A DNA stretch of 64,000 nucleotides from Drechmeria coniospora (GCF_001625195.1 NC_054390.1:7723222-7787221); one strand, 5' to 3'. Counted from the first letter of the stretch, positions 1 through 11,230 are shown. Notes: generated from the sequence alone by a model not told the origin. Made by a program: numbers and translations.

Positions 1-701
1 GGACCTTGAATCCGGCCCCGTGGGAAAAGGTGTCTATGGCGGCCAAGGCGGCCGCCTCTGGCTCGGAAACGAACGCTAGAGCGGTGGGACCAGCGGATCT
101 GAAATCAAGAATGCCTGCGAGGTCGATGGCTTGCTTCATTCTCATGCGGGCGTACACCGGCCAGATGGCAGGCATGGTGACGACGAGCTCAAAGATCGAA
201 CCATCGAGCCGGCTTTTTCCAATGGTGATCTCCATCTGGCCGAGGGCATGGTGCCAAAGCTGGCGAAGGAAGTCGGAGATGACTTGGACAACGTGCAGGT
301 TCTGTTCCTTTAGCTGCTCTCTCGCACTTCGGACAAAGGGCGAGTCGCGGACGTGGGAAGGAAGATCCTTCTCGTCCAGCAAAAGCAGCTTAAACCAGCG
401 GAGAGGGAGTTCTCCTGGGGGAATATCGTACCCCCAAAGAGGCTCATCTCCATTGGATTGGTATTGCAGCGTGCTCGGCGTTTTGCCTTTCTCCATGTTC
501 GTGCCCATGCGTGATTTGTACCCAGCGACGACGGTAGTGCGGCCGCCGAAAGGAGCATAGGCGATGCCCGAGTAGCTGTTACCGTTAGGAAGAAAAGAGC
601 AAAGTGGCATACCGAACCGAAGAAACGGGGGAAGCGAAGGCGAAGACGTACGTGGTGCCAAAATCGAGGCCGATGATGATCGGTTGGAAGGTTGCGGGCA
701 T
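1..701 (-). CDS. HSP70-like (HSPA12-type) protein, N-terminal part, runs off left edge
   Basis: This is the N-terminal portion of an actin-fold ATPase of the HSP70 superfamily. Exon 1 is 701-652 and starts MPATFQPIIIGLDFGT. An intron follows at 651-576 (GTACGT donor, CAG acceptor), and exon 2 runs from 575 past base 1. The join reads GLDFGTTYSGIAYAPFGG, the phosphate-1 loop of HSP70/HSPA12 proteins. About 190 further residues are visible, including FELVVTMPAIW and FVSEPEAAALAAI, which match the middle of the nucleotide-binding domain. Unlike DnaK/SSA-type HSP70s it has a divergent, insertion-rich NBD, typical of the HSPA12-like proteins that have multiplied in filamentous fungi. Their clients are generally unknown. 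The C-terminus and any substrate domain lie outside the window, so a specific role cannot be given. Confidence 0.85.
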
Positions 702-1867
702 TGCGCATGCGGGAATGCAGTCGTTGATTGCTGATTGGGAACAGGAAGCGAGAAATGAGCAGAAGAATGACAGAAGAAAGAAAGCTGGAGAAGGGAGAAT
801 TGTGTATAATCGCCACGGCAGCAAGGTCAGGCAGTTGCGGGCAGACTGCGAGATCGTGTGCTGAGGTTGAGGGTTGCAAAGGACCACGGGGAGAACCACG
901 AGGTTGGCCAGGAAACCTAGAAGGAACACATCGAAGTGCTGATTGCTTCCAGGATGTTGGCACTGCATGGCCAAAAGAAAAAGATGGGAACAATGACACG
1001 GTTCAGGTAATGGTGAGGCGACAAAATAAGGAGCAGACCACACACCGCCTCGCAACAACCCACCCAAGGAAGATGGTTGGAGGAGGAAGAATTCCATCGA
1101 GACACCGAAGATTTGAGAGGACCTGCGGCGATTGGCATAGAAAAATTCTTGCAAATGGCTGTATCTTGTTTGACTTCGTTGTCCATGTCGGTTGGTCTAG
1201 GCGGAGTGCAAACGAAGATTGAAGGAGAGAGGCCACTTCGAGGACGACGCAGAGCTAGAGAAGCTTGCCGGAGATACTTTACGAACTGATTGCCGCGAGA
1301 GATACAATTGCATGGTTTGTGACACTGCTATTTGAGAAGCGCGTACGGAGTATGGTGCCTCTTAAGTCTAGTGAACTGCCTCGATCACTCACCTCAGCTG
1401 GACATGGACAGTAGGTATTGTCATTCGTCATTCCACGCATAATCTCTTTCTGGAACTGCACATTTCTAATGACTCCTTGGAGCAACATTGTTCTGGTGTT
1501 CCTTGCCTCTGTTCATTCCGTCATCCAACCCCGGCATTCACTCCAAGCCCCAAGCTCAGTCAACCTCGCCAGCTGTTGCTACATAGTCTTGCTTCCCGCT
1601 GACAATTCCTTGACCAGAGCTATTCAGGTGACGTTGGTAATTCACTCTACCTACCTACCTACCAGAGCCACCTACCTACCTCTCCCTCCCTTCTCGTCAT
1701 TGCACATTCACACACTCCTCTCGTCCAGCCTTCTCTCACAACACCAGTCAGTCAATTTTGCAAGGTGCCTTTACAGTTTCGTTTCATTTTTTTTTTCATC
1801 CAACCGGAAATCAAGGCCGTTGGACGGGAAAAGGCAACAAGTCGCTCTTCGTCAATCCGTCGCTGCT
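702..1867. other. Intergenic, divergent promoter region
   Basis: This stretch separates the divergent HSP70-like and coiled-coil genes. Open frames here are short, overlap on several strands and show no recognisable domain. Bases 1649-1690 hold a pyrimidine-rich ACCT/CTACC tract followed by CT-rich sequence and a T-run near 1790, as often seen in fungal promoter and 5' UTR DNA. No other structure was recognised. Confidence 0.5.
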
Positions 1868-3373
1868 ATGGCTCGAAAGAGAAGTGCTGTCAAGTCGGCC
1901 GACGAAGACTATGAGTTGACCCCTGAGCCGGCTCTGAAGAACCCGAAAGGTAAAGGGGATGCATGTTCTGACCATATGGCTATGTCATCTCAGTAGCGGC
2001 GCACCTGTGTCGTTGAATCGTTGCTGAAACCGTCACAGTCACAGTCACAAGAAACTCTCGGTCCACGAGGTCTGCGAAGCAGGCAACCGATGCCGCGGCA
2101 CTCGCCACTTCCAAGCAGCGCAACAGGTCCGTTGACGAGACGAAAGCGGAAGAAACCGAGGAGGAAGAGGCCACGCATCACAGACTCGGTGCCACGCCTC
2201 AAGGAAGAGACGAGGCTATCCTGCATTTCGATTGGCTTGCCCACACCTTCGTCGAACAGGGCATGGTATTGGAGAAAAGGAAACAATCGGAAGAGATCCT
2301 AACCAACAGTCTGGCGCACCAGAGGCTTGAGATTGGCCAACTCCAGAAGAAATGCGCCATTCTGGAGAAGAACCAAAACAAGCTTCAGGAAACGGCCAGG
2401 ACGTGGAAGGCACGGCACGACAAACAGGGCGAGGACATCAAGGAGTACCAGCTTGCCATTGATGACTTGAAGAAAAAGGAGTCACGAGACGACAACCATG
2501 ATCCGAACAGAGTGCTCGACGGGGAGCTCTGCAAGCGATGGCTCGGAATAGACTACGTTGCTCAGCAGATGGCCACATCAACCTTGACGATTCCAGCCGA
2601 GGAGGTTGACCTCACTTCCTGCACCGCCGAGATAGTCCAACTTATCGACGAGATCAAGGAGTGGAAGAAGAAAAGGCTACCGCAATTCCAGACCTTCCTG
2701 CTCCAGCGATTCGCCTGGAATAGATTATGCCTCGATATTTTTCAAGCCAAAAATGGAACTTGGGGAGGCCTTCTGGGCGAGACATTCGTCGGAATGCTCA
2801 ACACGGCCATAAGTAAACTTCTAACACCCCTCATCCCGCCATCCCATCCTCCTCTCATACCGTCATCTCCTGGCCCGCGGGATGCGCTTCGCTGACGATT
2901 GACGACCTGCAGGAAGGAGCCGAAAGAACCCGACCGAGCTCGGCATCATCAGTAGGATGAAATTTGACACAGCAAAGCTCATCGACACAGAAATTGGCCT
3001 AAACAAGGACGAAATTGAAAAGCGTGCGGACGCCTTGTTCGACGACATCTCGATTTTTGCCCCGTTCAACGATCGCCAAAAGCTTCGCAAAGCCATATCC
3101 GGCTTGTTTCAACGGGCTGCCCAACTCATGGTCATCTTGATACGCTCCCGGGCCCTTTTCATCATAAAGAACGATGATCTGGGATACCATCATGGCCCGG
3201 TACCATTTGACGAAGAGACGATGGAAAGGGGCTTCGCCATCCACCTTGAGACCCCCGAGGACGAATGGATGGTGGACTTTGTCATCGCTCCCGGGTTGGA
3301 GAAAATTGGCACCAGCGATGGCAGGATGTTTGAGGAGGCCTGCTTTGTTGGCAAGTCGATCGTCGCGACCTGA
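1868..3373 (+). CDS. Hypothetical coiled-coil protein
   Basis: The model has three exons: 1868-1949, 2045-2812 and 2913-3373 (436 aa). The first acceptor could equally lie at 2039, adding two codons. The N-terminus is basic and Ser/Thr-rich (MARKRSAVKSADEDYELTPE), followed by an acidic stretch (ETEEEEATHH). A coiled coil spans about residues 105-170 (KRKQSEEILTNSL, RLEIGQLQKKCAILEK). After this comes a more globular C-terminal half with AQLMVILIRSRALFII and a tail ending VGKSIVAT. I recognise no catalytic motif. The basic N-terminus would suit a nuclear protein, but that is inference. Frame continuity across both introns supports the gene. A family assignment would need a profile search. Confidence 0.7.
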
Positions 3374-3640
3374 GGCCGTGCTGCGACATGGCCCTGGATA
3401 TGGAGGGGAGGGGATCCCGGGGGTTGGGTTGAGCGTTCGTAGAAATTCCACGAGGAGCACGCCGACCTCCCTCATCCAAAGCCTGAAGAGCAGAGTAAAC
3501 TGTGCCTTCATTGTCGTGGCAGGGGACGAGACGCTTTGACTTTCGCGTCGAGTTGGCGCTCAATGATGCACCCTCACCCATCGAAGCCGTGGCACGCGTT
3601 TCGCTTCGGGCCAGGTCGGAACCGACAGGAAATGCATTCA

Positions 3641-4585
3641 TCAATCATGATCATCCTCCGTAAGGCCTGGACAGCCGTCCATTTCCTTTTCTGGATACTG
3701 CATCTTGCACCAGAAGCAGTAGTTGTGCTTCTCCCGCAGGTACTCCAGAACTGTCGACAATCGGCCCTCCACTGGCGACGCGTTGAACTCGTCCAGTTCC
3801 TCATCGTCCTCGTCCAGGTCGTCGGCTTCCTCATACTCCGTTGTCTGTGTCCCGAGGGCGATGCGGTCGTCGGCGTCTTCCTCGCCGCCGGCATCGAAGA
3901 TGGGCAGACGCGCAAGCTCGGCAGCTTGTTTCTGCGTCCGCTCCCTTTGCAATCGCTGGATGATAGAGCCCCGGTAGAGGACGGGGTATGACTTGAGGAG
4001 CCGCCTCGCCTTCCTCTTGTCCTCGACTGCCTGGGGTTCGTCGAGTCGCTCGGCGAGCCGCTGAGCGGCCACGACCTGCTTCTCCAAGCGATCGTCTTGC
4101 CGCTCCTTGCTCATTCTCTCGCGGTAGCTTGCCGGGTCGAAGTCCTCCAGCTTGGCCGTCTTGGCGGATCGAGGACCTGAAGAAGACTCCTCCCGCTGAC
4201 GCTTCCTCAGGGCCTCGAGACCAATACCCCCACGGCCGTCCTTCTGGCTGACGCTTATTGGTTCCGTTATCCCCGCCTCCTTGCCGAGACCTCCGCCTGT
4301 GAATCCCATCTTGGCCATCATGGCCAGTCCTTTGCTCTTCTGCGAACGGGGGTCCTCTAGGAGCGAGGTTGCGAGCGCCTTTTCCCGTGCCTCGACTGCC
4401 TCTTCCTCGAGCTGCGCTTTCGACTTCTGGATGCCGCGCGCTCGAGACTCACGTTTTAGACGGGCGGCGCGCTGGATGGACGTCTCCTTGCGGATGGGTT
4501 CTTGAATAATCATCTTCATATAGTCATCTTCATCGTCGTCGACACCTGGCCGCGCCGCGCCCATGGTGTCATGCGTGGATGGCAT
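3641..4585 (-). CDS. G-patch domain protein, GPATCH11 family
   Basis: Single exon, 314 aa. A G-patch lies at about residues 85-130 (SKGLAMMAKMGFTGGGLGKEAGI), with the Gly-rich core that in this family binds DEAH-box RNA helicases. It is preceded by an Arg/Lys/Glu-rich helix (RAARLKRESRARGIQKSKAQLEEEA). The C-terminus (LREKHNYCFWCKMQYPEKEMDGCPGLTEDDHD) is the Cys-containing DUF4187 module that typically ends GPATCH11 proteins. The N-terminus is acidic (DDDEDDYMKMIIQEP), another feature of the family. A nuclear pre-mRNA or RNP role follows from family membership and was not shown here. Translation could also begin at Met8. It lies in tandem with NOP14, 0.7 kb away. Confidence 0.88.
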   Translation of the reverse strand: MPSTHDTMGAARPGVDDDEDDYMKMIIQEPIRKETSIQRAARLKRESRARGIQKSKAQLEEEAVEAREKALATSLLEDPRSQKSKGLAMMAKMGFTGGGLGKEAGITEPISVSQKDGRGGIGLEALRKRQREESSSGPRSAKTAKLEDFDPASYRERMSKERQDDRLEKQVVAAQRLAERLDEPQAVEDKRKARRLLKSYPVLYRGSIIQRLQRERTQKQAAELARLPIFDAGGEEDADDRIALGTQTTEYEEADDLDEDDEELDEFNASPVEGRLSTVLEYLREKHNYCFWCKMQYPEKEMDGCPGLTEDDHD

Positions 4586-5286
4586 CGGCGATGGGAAACA
4601 AACAAGGAGAGAATGAACAAAAGCCGAAGCCGCAAATTCTTTTCGTTGGTCTTGCAGATGAGAATGCCGAAGAAAGGAAGAAAGACAACTAGGAAGAAAG
4701 GTTGAGGCTGTGACAAACTGTGTAGCCTGTAAGTACTAGACGTTGTCGATGGAGATCCACTTTTAGTCGCTTTCTCTCCAGCCAGTCGTAGCACGACTCG
4801 ATAAACAGCCGATCGTGACCGATATATTTATTACACGATATATCCTTCGTACGAACAGGTCAATAAAATTATGATGAGTACGTGTATTCTTACATGCGCG
4901 AATTGTATTTATGCTTCTGTACGTCTACACTTGTAACGATTCAATAGCGTGGCCGCATTCCGAAGCAAAAAGCCAACACCCACCAGCTCGTGGAAGCGTC
5001 TGCAAGTGATTCGTTATACGACGAAGCCCATGATAATGCTGCTTCTATTCTTGAATAAAACAACGCCTGTCACAAGTCTCTGCGCCAAAAGATGAAATTC
5101 ATGCCGTATTGTCCTCGTCTCTGGCATCTTCAGGAGTATGTACAGTGTACGTACGTAGTTACGCACCTTGGCGGACCCCAAGCAACGTGCAGCTCCAAAA
5201 ATGACCAAGATCGGACATTGGTGGTGTAGAATATACGTTACAAGTAGCGGTGGGAGGCGTGAATTGGCTGTCACTCAGTGATATAC
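4586..5286. other. Intergenic between NOP14 3' end and GPATCH11 start
   Basis: About 700 bp that should hold the NOP14 3' UTR and the GPATCH11 promoter. The middle (4800-4960) is AT-rich. No gene, RNA or repeat was recognised. Confidence 0.4.
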
Positions 5287-8101
5287 CTACCGATCCCTCG
5301 CCCGCTTCCTCGCATTTCGTTCCCTCTCGTACGCATTCGCCTCTCGCCCCTCCTCGCTCTGAATTTCCGCCACGAGTCTCTTGTATTTCTGCTCGTACGC
5401 CTCGTCCTTGGCCTTCTTGATGCGCAGCTTCTCCCTCGCCATGAAGTTGGCATCCTTCCTCAGTTCTCGCATCGCGCCCTTGCGCTCCTTCTTGTGCTCG
5501 GCCTTGAGCTTCGCCAGCTCGGCGCGCTCGCGATCCGGGTCGTAGTGCTTGTCTGGGTCAAACGTCTCCTCGAACTTGGGTATGAACGACTTGATGGCTA
5601 GCGGCCGGTGGTGATGCAGCTCTAGTGGCCGACGCGACAGTTGGCCGAGTCGCATCATCCGGCTGAGCTTGCCATCGAGCTTCTCTGCCCGTTCGCGGAG
5701 CCGAGTCGGCAGATGTGTCCGGCAGGAACTTCCACGCAGATGCTGCGTTACGCCTGCGACCTGCTCGAAAGTGTTCAGGAACGCATCTTTACCTGTCCAG
5801 AGGTCGGCTGCCGCGTCGAGCACTTGGAGAGTTGTGTCTAGTACGGCGACTGTGAGAGACGCAGCCTTCGCCCCATTCAAGTCAGCGAAAGCGCAGTCGG
5901 CCAAGGTAAGCTTCCGGATGGTAACATCGCCACAATCGCGAGCCCGGATGCCGGCTGCCGGCTCGTGCCGGGGAAAGTTGCCCGTTTTCTTGGCCGTGGC
6001 GGTGGGCGACAGAGAGTTGACAGTGTTGAGGCAGAAGTTGATCACCTCGGGCACGTAGCGTTTGGACAGTTGCTGGTACTGCAGAGCAAGGATCGAGAGA
6101 TACGTTCCGGTAGCGTAGTCGAATAGATTCTGAGGCACCTTCTGCCCTAGATAGCGTCCCATCGTCAGCATCGCCGGCGTGACGACTTGGTGAAAGTGAT
6201 CCGACGTCGGGAAGATGGTCCCGATCGCCGTGAGGGCGATGAGATCCGACGGCTCCAGCGCAAGAGGCCTCTCGCCGCCCATCTCTTGCATGTGATGTCG
6301 GAACCGGCTGGCAATCTCAATCGGAAACATCTTCGCAAGCGAATGAATGTGACGAACGATGCTTTCGAGCACCGGAAACGGAGTCGACATCTTGCTGTCC
6401 TGGCTTGATGAAACGAAGTCGACCAACGCCATGGCAAACTTGCCGAGCTTCTCCTTGTTGTTGCTGTCGAGTTTTGGGTGATAGAGCGCCCTTATTCGCT
6501 GAATGATAGTCGGGAGGCTCGAGCTTGGATAGCTGGCCGTGACCGAGACAAATTCCTCGCATGATTGAGGGCAGGGAAACGTAAATGGCAAGTCAAGACC
6601 GTCCACCTTCTCGAGCGCCGACGGCACAGCAGTCGACTCCGCTGCGAAGAGTGGGTTTCTGGCCTCTTCGTTGTTCAGCAGCCCTTTCGTGAAGTCGTCC
6701 TCTTCTTCGTCGTCATCCTCTTCCGCATCACCCAAATCCGATTCTTCGTCACTATCCATCAGTTCGAGATCCGAGCCGCTTGCGACGAGATCATCGTCGA
6801 TGATAAAGTCGTCTTCGTCGTCGAAGCCAAGTTCTGTAGCCGTTGGTCGGGTCTTGATGCCGCTGCCAAGGCCAAAGTCATCCTCGTCGGACAGGTTGGC
6901 GTCGATAGCTTCATCCGCGCCCATGCTGTCCTCCTTGTCACTCTCGTCGCTGTCAGAGACTTCCTCTCCCTTCATGCGCTTCTGTCGCTTGTCCTCGAGC
7001 TCCTTCAGTCTCTTCGACTCGGCCTCGGCCATCTCGTCCTCCGTCTTTGTCCGATCCGCCGGCTGGGCTCTCTTGTCCTGCGCCAAGAGCTTGACCTGAA
7101 GATCATAATTCTTCTCGAATGCGTCTCTGTCCTCGCCAGCAATGATGGAAACCAGCGGCTCGCTGCGCCCTTGTTTCTGGCCGTTCTTGCCGCTCGAGGA
7201 GAGCAAAAGTTGGATATTCCGGAGATCTTTGTCCAGTTCGGCGCGAACCTCCTCGTCGTCCTCCTTCGCCGCCTGCCGCTCGTACTTGTGCATTTTCGAT
7301 TTCGCGATGACCTCCTCCATAACCTCCTTCTTCGACTTTTTTCGTTCCGGTTGCCCCTCCTCATGGTCGTCGTGTCCTTCGGCAGCCATGGCACGAACGC
7401 GCTTAAGTCGTTGAAGTTCTCGCTCCGAAGCGTCGCTGTCGTAGTCCAGGTCCTCTTCCTGAAAGTCATCCACTGCCGCGCCTTCGTCGAATGTTAGAGC
7501 CTTGCCCATATGTGTGAGGCCACCTTCAAGCGGTTCGCTGTCTTCCAGATCGAACAAGGAGTTCTTCTTGTGACTTCGCTGCTTCTCTCGGGCAAATCGT
7601 TCCAGCATTTTGTCTTCTAGCGCCATTGTCGGGTCATTCTCTCCAAATCTTCGATCCAGAATTCCTCCGACCTTGTTCCGACGCTGCATATCGACTAGAA
7701 GGGTCTCACGGCGCTGTTGGAGAAACGCATTAGATATGCCAACACATTCAGAATACGGCAAGGAACAGAGGGCGTGAGGGTTTGCGGGAGAGACAGAAGC
7801 GTACCAACTCCTCGGCAGCGGCTCTGGCTTGGCCAGGCCGGCCTTTGATACCTTTGGCAGCATCTCCGGTGGTCACGCGATTCGAGGTGACCTCGAACTT
7901 GGGTCCCTTGGCGTGCTTGAGGTCGAAAGGATTGAAGCGCTCGCGGATGCCTTCCAAAATGACCCCTCTCTGCAACCTCTTGTCGTTGCGGGCCTTGCCG
8001 TCCTCGGCGGCCTTGCGCCGTTGTTTCTTGGATTGTTGAGGTCCGGTTATGCCCTGTTCTCTCAAGGACGCCTTAAGGCGCTTGAGCTGGGAACCGGCCA
8101 T
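5287..8101 (-). CDS. NOP14: Nucleolar protein NOP14 (SSU processome / 40S biogenesis)
   Basis: Two exons, 8101-7805 and 7713-5287 (907 aa), with one 91-bp intron (GTACGC donor, CAACAG acceptor). The N-terminus (MAGSQLKRLKASLREQGITG) and the stretch NPFDLKHAKGPKFEV are characteristic of NOP14. So is the block joined across the intron, RRETLLVDMQRRNKVGGILD, followed by RRFGENDPTMALEDKMLERF. The centre is a long acidic/basic region (about residues 290-480) with Glu/Asp runs. The C-terminus is Lys/Arg-rich with KSFIPKFEETFDPDKHYDPDRERAE, another family signature. NOP14 acts in the nucleolus within the 90S pre-ribosome, with Noc4 and Emg1, in 18S rRNA maturation. The length matches fungal orthologues and all blocks are intact. 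Confidence 0.96.
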
Positions 8102-8399
8102 GGTAGTTTGATTGTCAAGTGATCGACTGGTTTCCGTTCCACTGGCCTGACAGTCGAACAATGAACGAATGAAGCATGCCCAGTAGACTTGGGGGGGAAT
8201 TTTTCGAACCTTGGTCTCTTATCGATAACATCGCAGAATACTCCACTTTGTCAAGCCGAGCATGGTTCCGTGCTCTGGCCTAAAGCAACCCATTTTCGAC
8301 TCCAGAATTTGGCGGTACTTACTTAAGTACACCTACATACTGTACTTACTTACATGCACTCGTAGGTACTTACTTACATACCTGTAGCCCCCCTGTTTT
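8102..8399. other. NOP14 upstream region
   Basis: Presumed promoter and 5' UTR of NOP14. From 8310 onward it changes into repeated ACTTACTTACATAC / GTACTTA words that lead into the AT-rich island. Confidence 0.4.
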
Positions 8400-8860
8400 T
8401 GAACAGTCGCGAGACATAATGTTTAGTGCATTTCACAGCTATTCGGTACTGTCACACCTAAATCCGCGTACTAACGTACTGTTAAAGGCTAGTTTGTGCT
8501 GTAGCTTGCGACATATTGTAGCAATTGAACAGAGTAACAACTCTAACAGTCTGTGCTGTAAAAATTATTATGTCGTAGATGTATCAGCCAGTTTTATAAA
8601 AATCCGGCTGTCAAAAAGCAACAGTACTTTTTGGCTTTTTAGCAATTTCGAATAAACATTATTTTTACTAATTAAACAGCCTATTATTACAATATAGTCA
8701 TAATTATAACATATTTTAATACTAATAGCCATTTTATTACTTAACAGTCTTATATGCAGTTAACAGTTATTTGTACAACCAACAGCTGTTACTTCTCAAT
8801 ATACTGTCGTACCTAATGATTGCTCTGTAAATAATACTAACTCTCGTTGTACCTCTATCT

Positions 8861-9207
8861 GCCTCAATCACTGCCTCAATCACTGCCTCAATCGTGCCTC
8901 AATCGCTACCTTAATCGTGCCTCAATCGCTGCCTTAATCGTGCCTTAATCGCTGCCTTAATCGTGCCTCAATCACTGCCTCAATCGCTGCCTCAATCGCT
9001 GCCTCAATCGCTGCCTCAATCGCTGCCTCAATCGCTGCCTCAATCGCTGCCTCAATCGCTGCCTCAATCGCTGCCTCAATCGCTGCCTCAATCGCTGCCT
9101 CAATCGCTGCCTCAATCGCTGCCTCAATCGCTGCCTCAATCGTGCCTCAATCGCTGCCTCAATCGCTGCCTCAATCGCTGCCTCAATCGTGCCTCAATCG
9201 CTGCCTT
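8861..9207. repeat. 12-bp minisatellite, unit GCCTCAATCGCT
   Basis: A tandem array of a 12-bp unit. The core (about 8985-9132) consists of perfect head-to-tail copies. Both flanks hold variants: GCCTCAATCACT, GCCTTAATCGCT, and 11-bp copies ending CGT. C/T and G/A transitions dominate the variation. Because the unit is a multiple of three it stays open in some frames (repeating Pro-Gln-Ser-Leu), but this is not evidence for a gene. Confidence 0.95.
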
Positions 9208-9349
9208 CAAGTATGTTAAGCGACAATATATATTAAGTAGCAATATACTCCGTATGTTACGTAGCCATATATATTGAAGCAGCAATATATGTTGAGTAGC
9301 AATGTATGTTAAGCGATAATATATATTAGCGTTATAGTACCTTACTGTT

Positions 9350-9419
9350 ACTCTATACATACTGTTGTATGTACTAGCTTTTTGACTCTATACATACTAT
9401 TGTATGTACTAGCTTTTTG
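9350..9419. repeat. 35-bp tandem duplication with internal hairpin
   Basis: Two adjacent 35-bp copies (9350-9384 and 9385-9419) differ by a single G/A transition. Each contains an inverted repeat, TACATAC and GTATGTA around a 4-base loop, so each copy can fold into a 7-bp hairpin. Confidence 0.9.
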
Positions 9420-9530
9420 TACTTTAACAGGCTCTTATATTAAACACTATACAATGCCTTGTGTTATGTTTGTATAGCTACTGTATTTGTATGATAAATT
9501 ACTGACTAGAACGAAAGTGCTTTACATAAA

Positions 9531-10167
9531 CGCCACCCTAACAGCCTGTCGGCACCTTGACATCCGGTTACGAGGCTGTCACGAAATAGGGCACGTTCGC
9601 GTAGGTACTTACGTGCACGCCCAAGTACAGTAATACTGCACGCACTGCATGCATAGTACTAGCTCTGTAAGTACATAGCGGTAGTAAGGTACAGTAGGCA
9701 CAGGAATGTGCTGTACGGAGTAATTACTCAGTACTTGAATTGTACTACAGTACGTAGTAATACTGTACTAAGTTGTAAGTACACTGCACAACACAGGCAC
9801 CCGAACGGAGTACTGTACATGTGCATGTGCTCCGTTCTCCGTGCTTACTGCCTGCAAGAAATTACAAGTACTTAAGTACTACGTAGGTACTTGAACCAAA
9901 TGCTATTATTAATACGGAGAACCTACTAGGCACTTAACCAGGAGTGACTTCTCCATCGTGACGTGACCTAGTACGAATGCTCGTCATACTTGTACGGAGT
10001 ACGGAGTACATTACTTAAGTACAATTACCTACCTATACAGCACAGCACGTGCACTAATGCACCATACCTAATCAAGTACTTACACCTTCCTGGCAACTCC
10101 CGCTTGGCTTCCCACCACCTCCCATCTGCGACCAACAGTGCTATGGAGAATCTCCTCTTACGATACA
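9531..10167. other. Intergenic, GTAC-word-rich DNA
   Basis: Gene-free sequence dominated by short words around GTAC (AAGTACT, GTACGTAG, CGGAGTAC). It includes a tandem TACGGAGTACGGAGTAC near 9991-10008. It should contain the promoter of the following gene. Confidence 0.5.
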
Positions 10168-11230
10168 ATGGGATGGTACAGCAGTCTCGTTTCCCTTTCT
10201 CGTGACGAAAGGGTCATTTTAGTGGCCTTCGGCCTTGCTTCGTTGGGCATCGTCAGCACCATCGTGAAGCGACTCAAGAGCATCCGCGACCAGAACGAAA
10301 TCCTGCCCTTCATACCCAAGACGCAATACATCACGCAGGACACAGAAGATGCGCTTCATCTCGATACCCTAGATAAGCTTCTGAGGCACCCAAACTTCTC
10401 GGTTCGTGAAGTCGCCACCAAGATCCTCTGCGACAGGGCCATCAACGATCCGGAGACGACGACGACGCTTCTGTACGGAATCACAAGACCAGACGGCGAC
10501 GAACGAATACGATGCCTGCGAGCGCTAGCTCTCCTGACCGGACAGACCATGGGTAGGTGCTGTCGGTGGTTCCGCCGTGGAAGCGACGGACCCGCTAATG
10601 GTTCTTCTCTTCCTCCCAGAACTCGACGGCCTGTCCAAGCTCCATGATGCCAAAGCCTACTCGGCTCTGGTGCGATCGCTGGAGCTGTCTCTGCAGAGCA
10701 ACGACCCCCCCGATCTCAGCAACAGCCACTGGGATGAGTATCACCTGCGTGACATGGACGAGCGGTTCTGTCTCATGTTCATCCTCGAACTGGTGAACAA
10801 GTACGGCGCATACAAGCTCGTCATGGCCAAGTTTGTCGAAAAATGGCTCGCGAAACAAGATTGGGGAAGGGAACCTAAAGAACGACGTCGAAGGTTCAGA
10901 GAGTACATGAAGCTCAAGAGCAACCGACTGGTGGACATTGTCACCCGCATCAAGCAGAGCAAGCGTGGCCTGCGGGCCCTGGAGGATGCCGGACTGATGG
11001 CCGAAGATGGACCTCGGCGGCCAGTCCAGGAGCTGCCAAAAAGTATCAAGGAAGTGGAGGAAGACACGGGTGAGCAGCTGGCCGATCAACAACCTCTACG
11101 AGCCAGGGAACATTCGGCCGAGGAGAGGCGGCTTCGACGACAACATCGGGAGGCAATGGTTCTCAACGATGGCACGCGGCCGCTGGGACGAGAAGATATA
11201 ATTGAACGAGACCACGGGTCACCGACATAG
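10168..11230 (+). CDS. Conserved membrane-anchored helical protein, unknown function
   Basis: Two exons, 10168-10552 and 10620-11230 (331 aa). The start at 10168 (MGWYSSLVSLSRDERV) is preferred; an in-frame ATG at 10138 would add 10 residues. A hydrophobic helix at about residues 14-32 (VILVAFGLASLGIVSTIV) looks like a single N-terminal membrane anchor. The rest is soluble and helical. DTLDKLLRHPNFSVREVATKILCDRAI and the downstream helices resemble an armadillo/HEAT-like repeat. The C-terminal third is Arg/Lys/Glu-rich (KERRRRFREYMKLKS, EERRLRRQHREAMVL) and could form a long charged helix. No catalytic motif is visible. I read it as a lineage-conserved scaffold at a membrane, which is inference. 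Confidence 0.75.

Larger units (their letters stand above)
8400..9530. other. AT-rich, gene-free island (possible degenerate mobile element)
   Basis: Base composition falls sharply compared with the GC-rich genes on either side. The island is rich in TTAA, ATAT and AACAGT/ACAGCT words and has no credible coding frame. It contains a 12-bp minisatellite and a 35-bp tandem duplication, annotated separately. In Pezizomycotina such islands are commonly transposon relics altered by repeat-induced point mutation. I found no terminal inverted repeats, LTRs or transposase motif, so the origin stays open. Confidence 0.5.

Noticed and set aside
6565..7497. A 310-codon plus-strand frame within NOP14
   Set aside because: Antisense shadow of the acidic region of NOP14; Leu/Val/Phe-rich composition and no motif.
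8861..9207. CRISPR-like appearance of the repeat array
   Set aside because: There are no unique spacers and the unit is only 12 bp; it is a eukaryotic minisatellite.
8963..9277. An open frame of repeating Pro-Gln-Ser-Leu
   Set aside because: Entirely produced by the 12-bp minisatellite, with no independent coding evidence.
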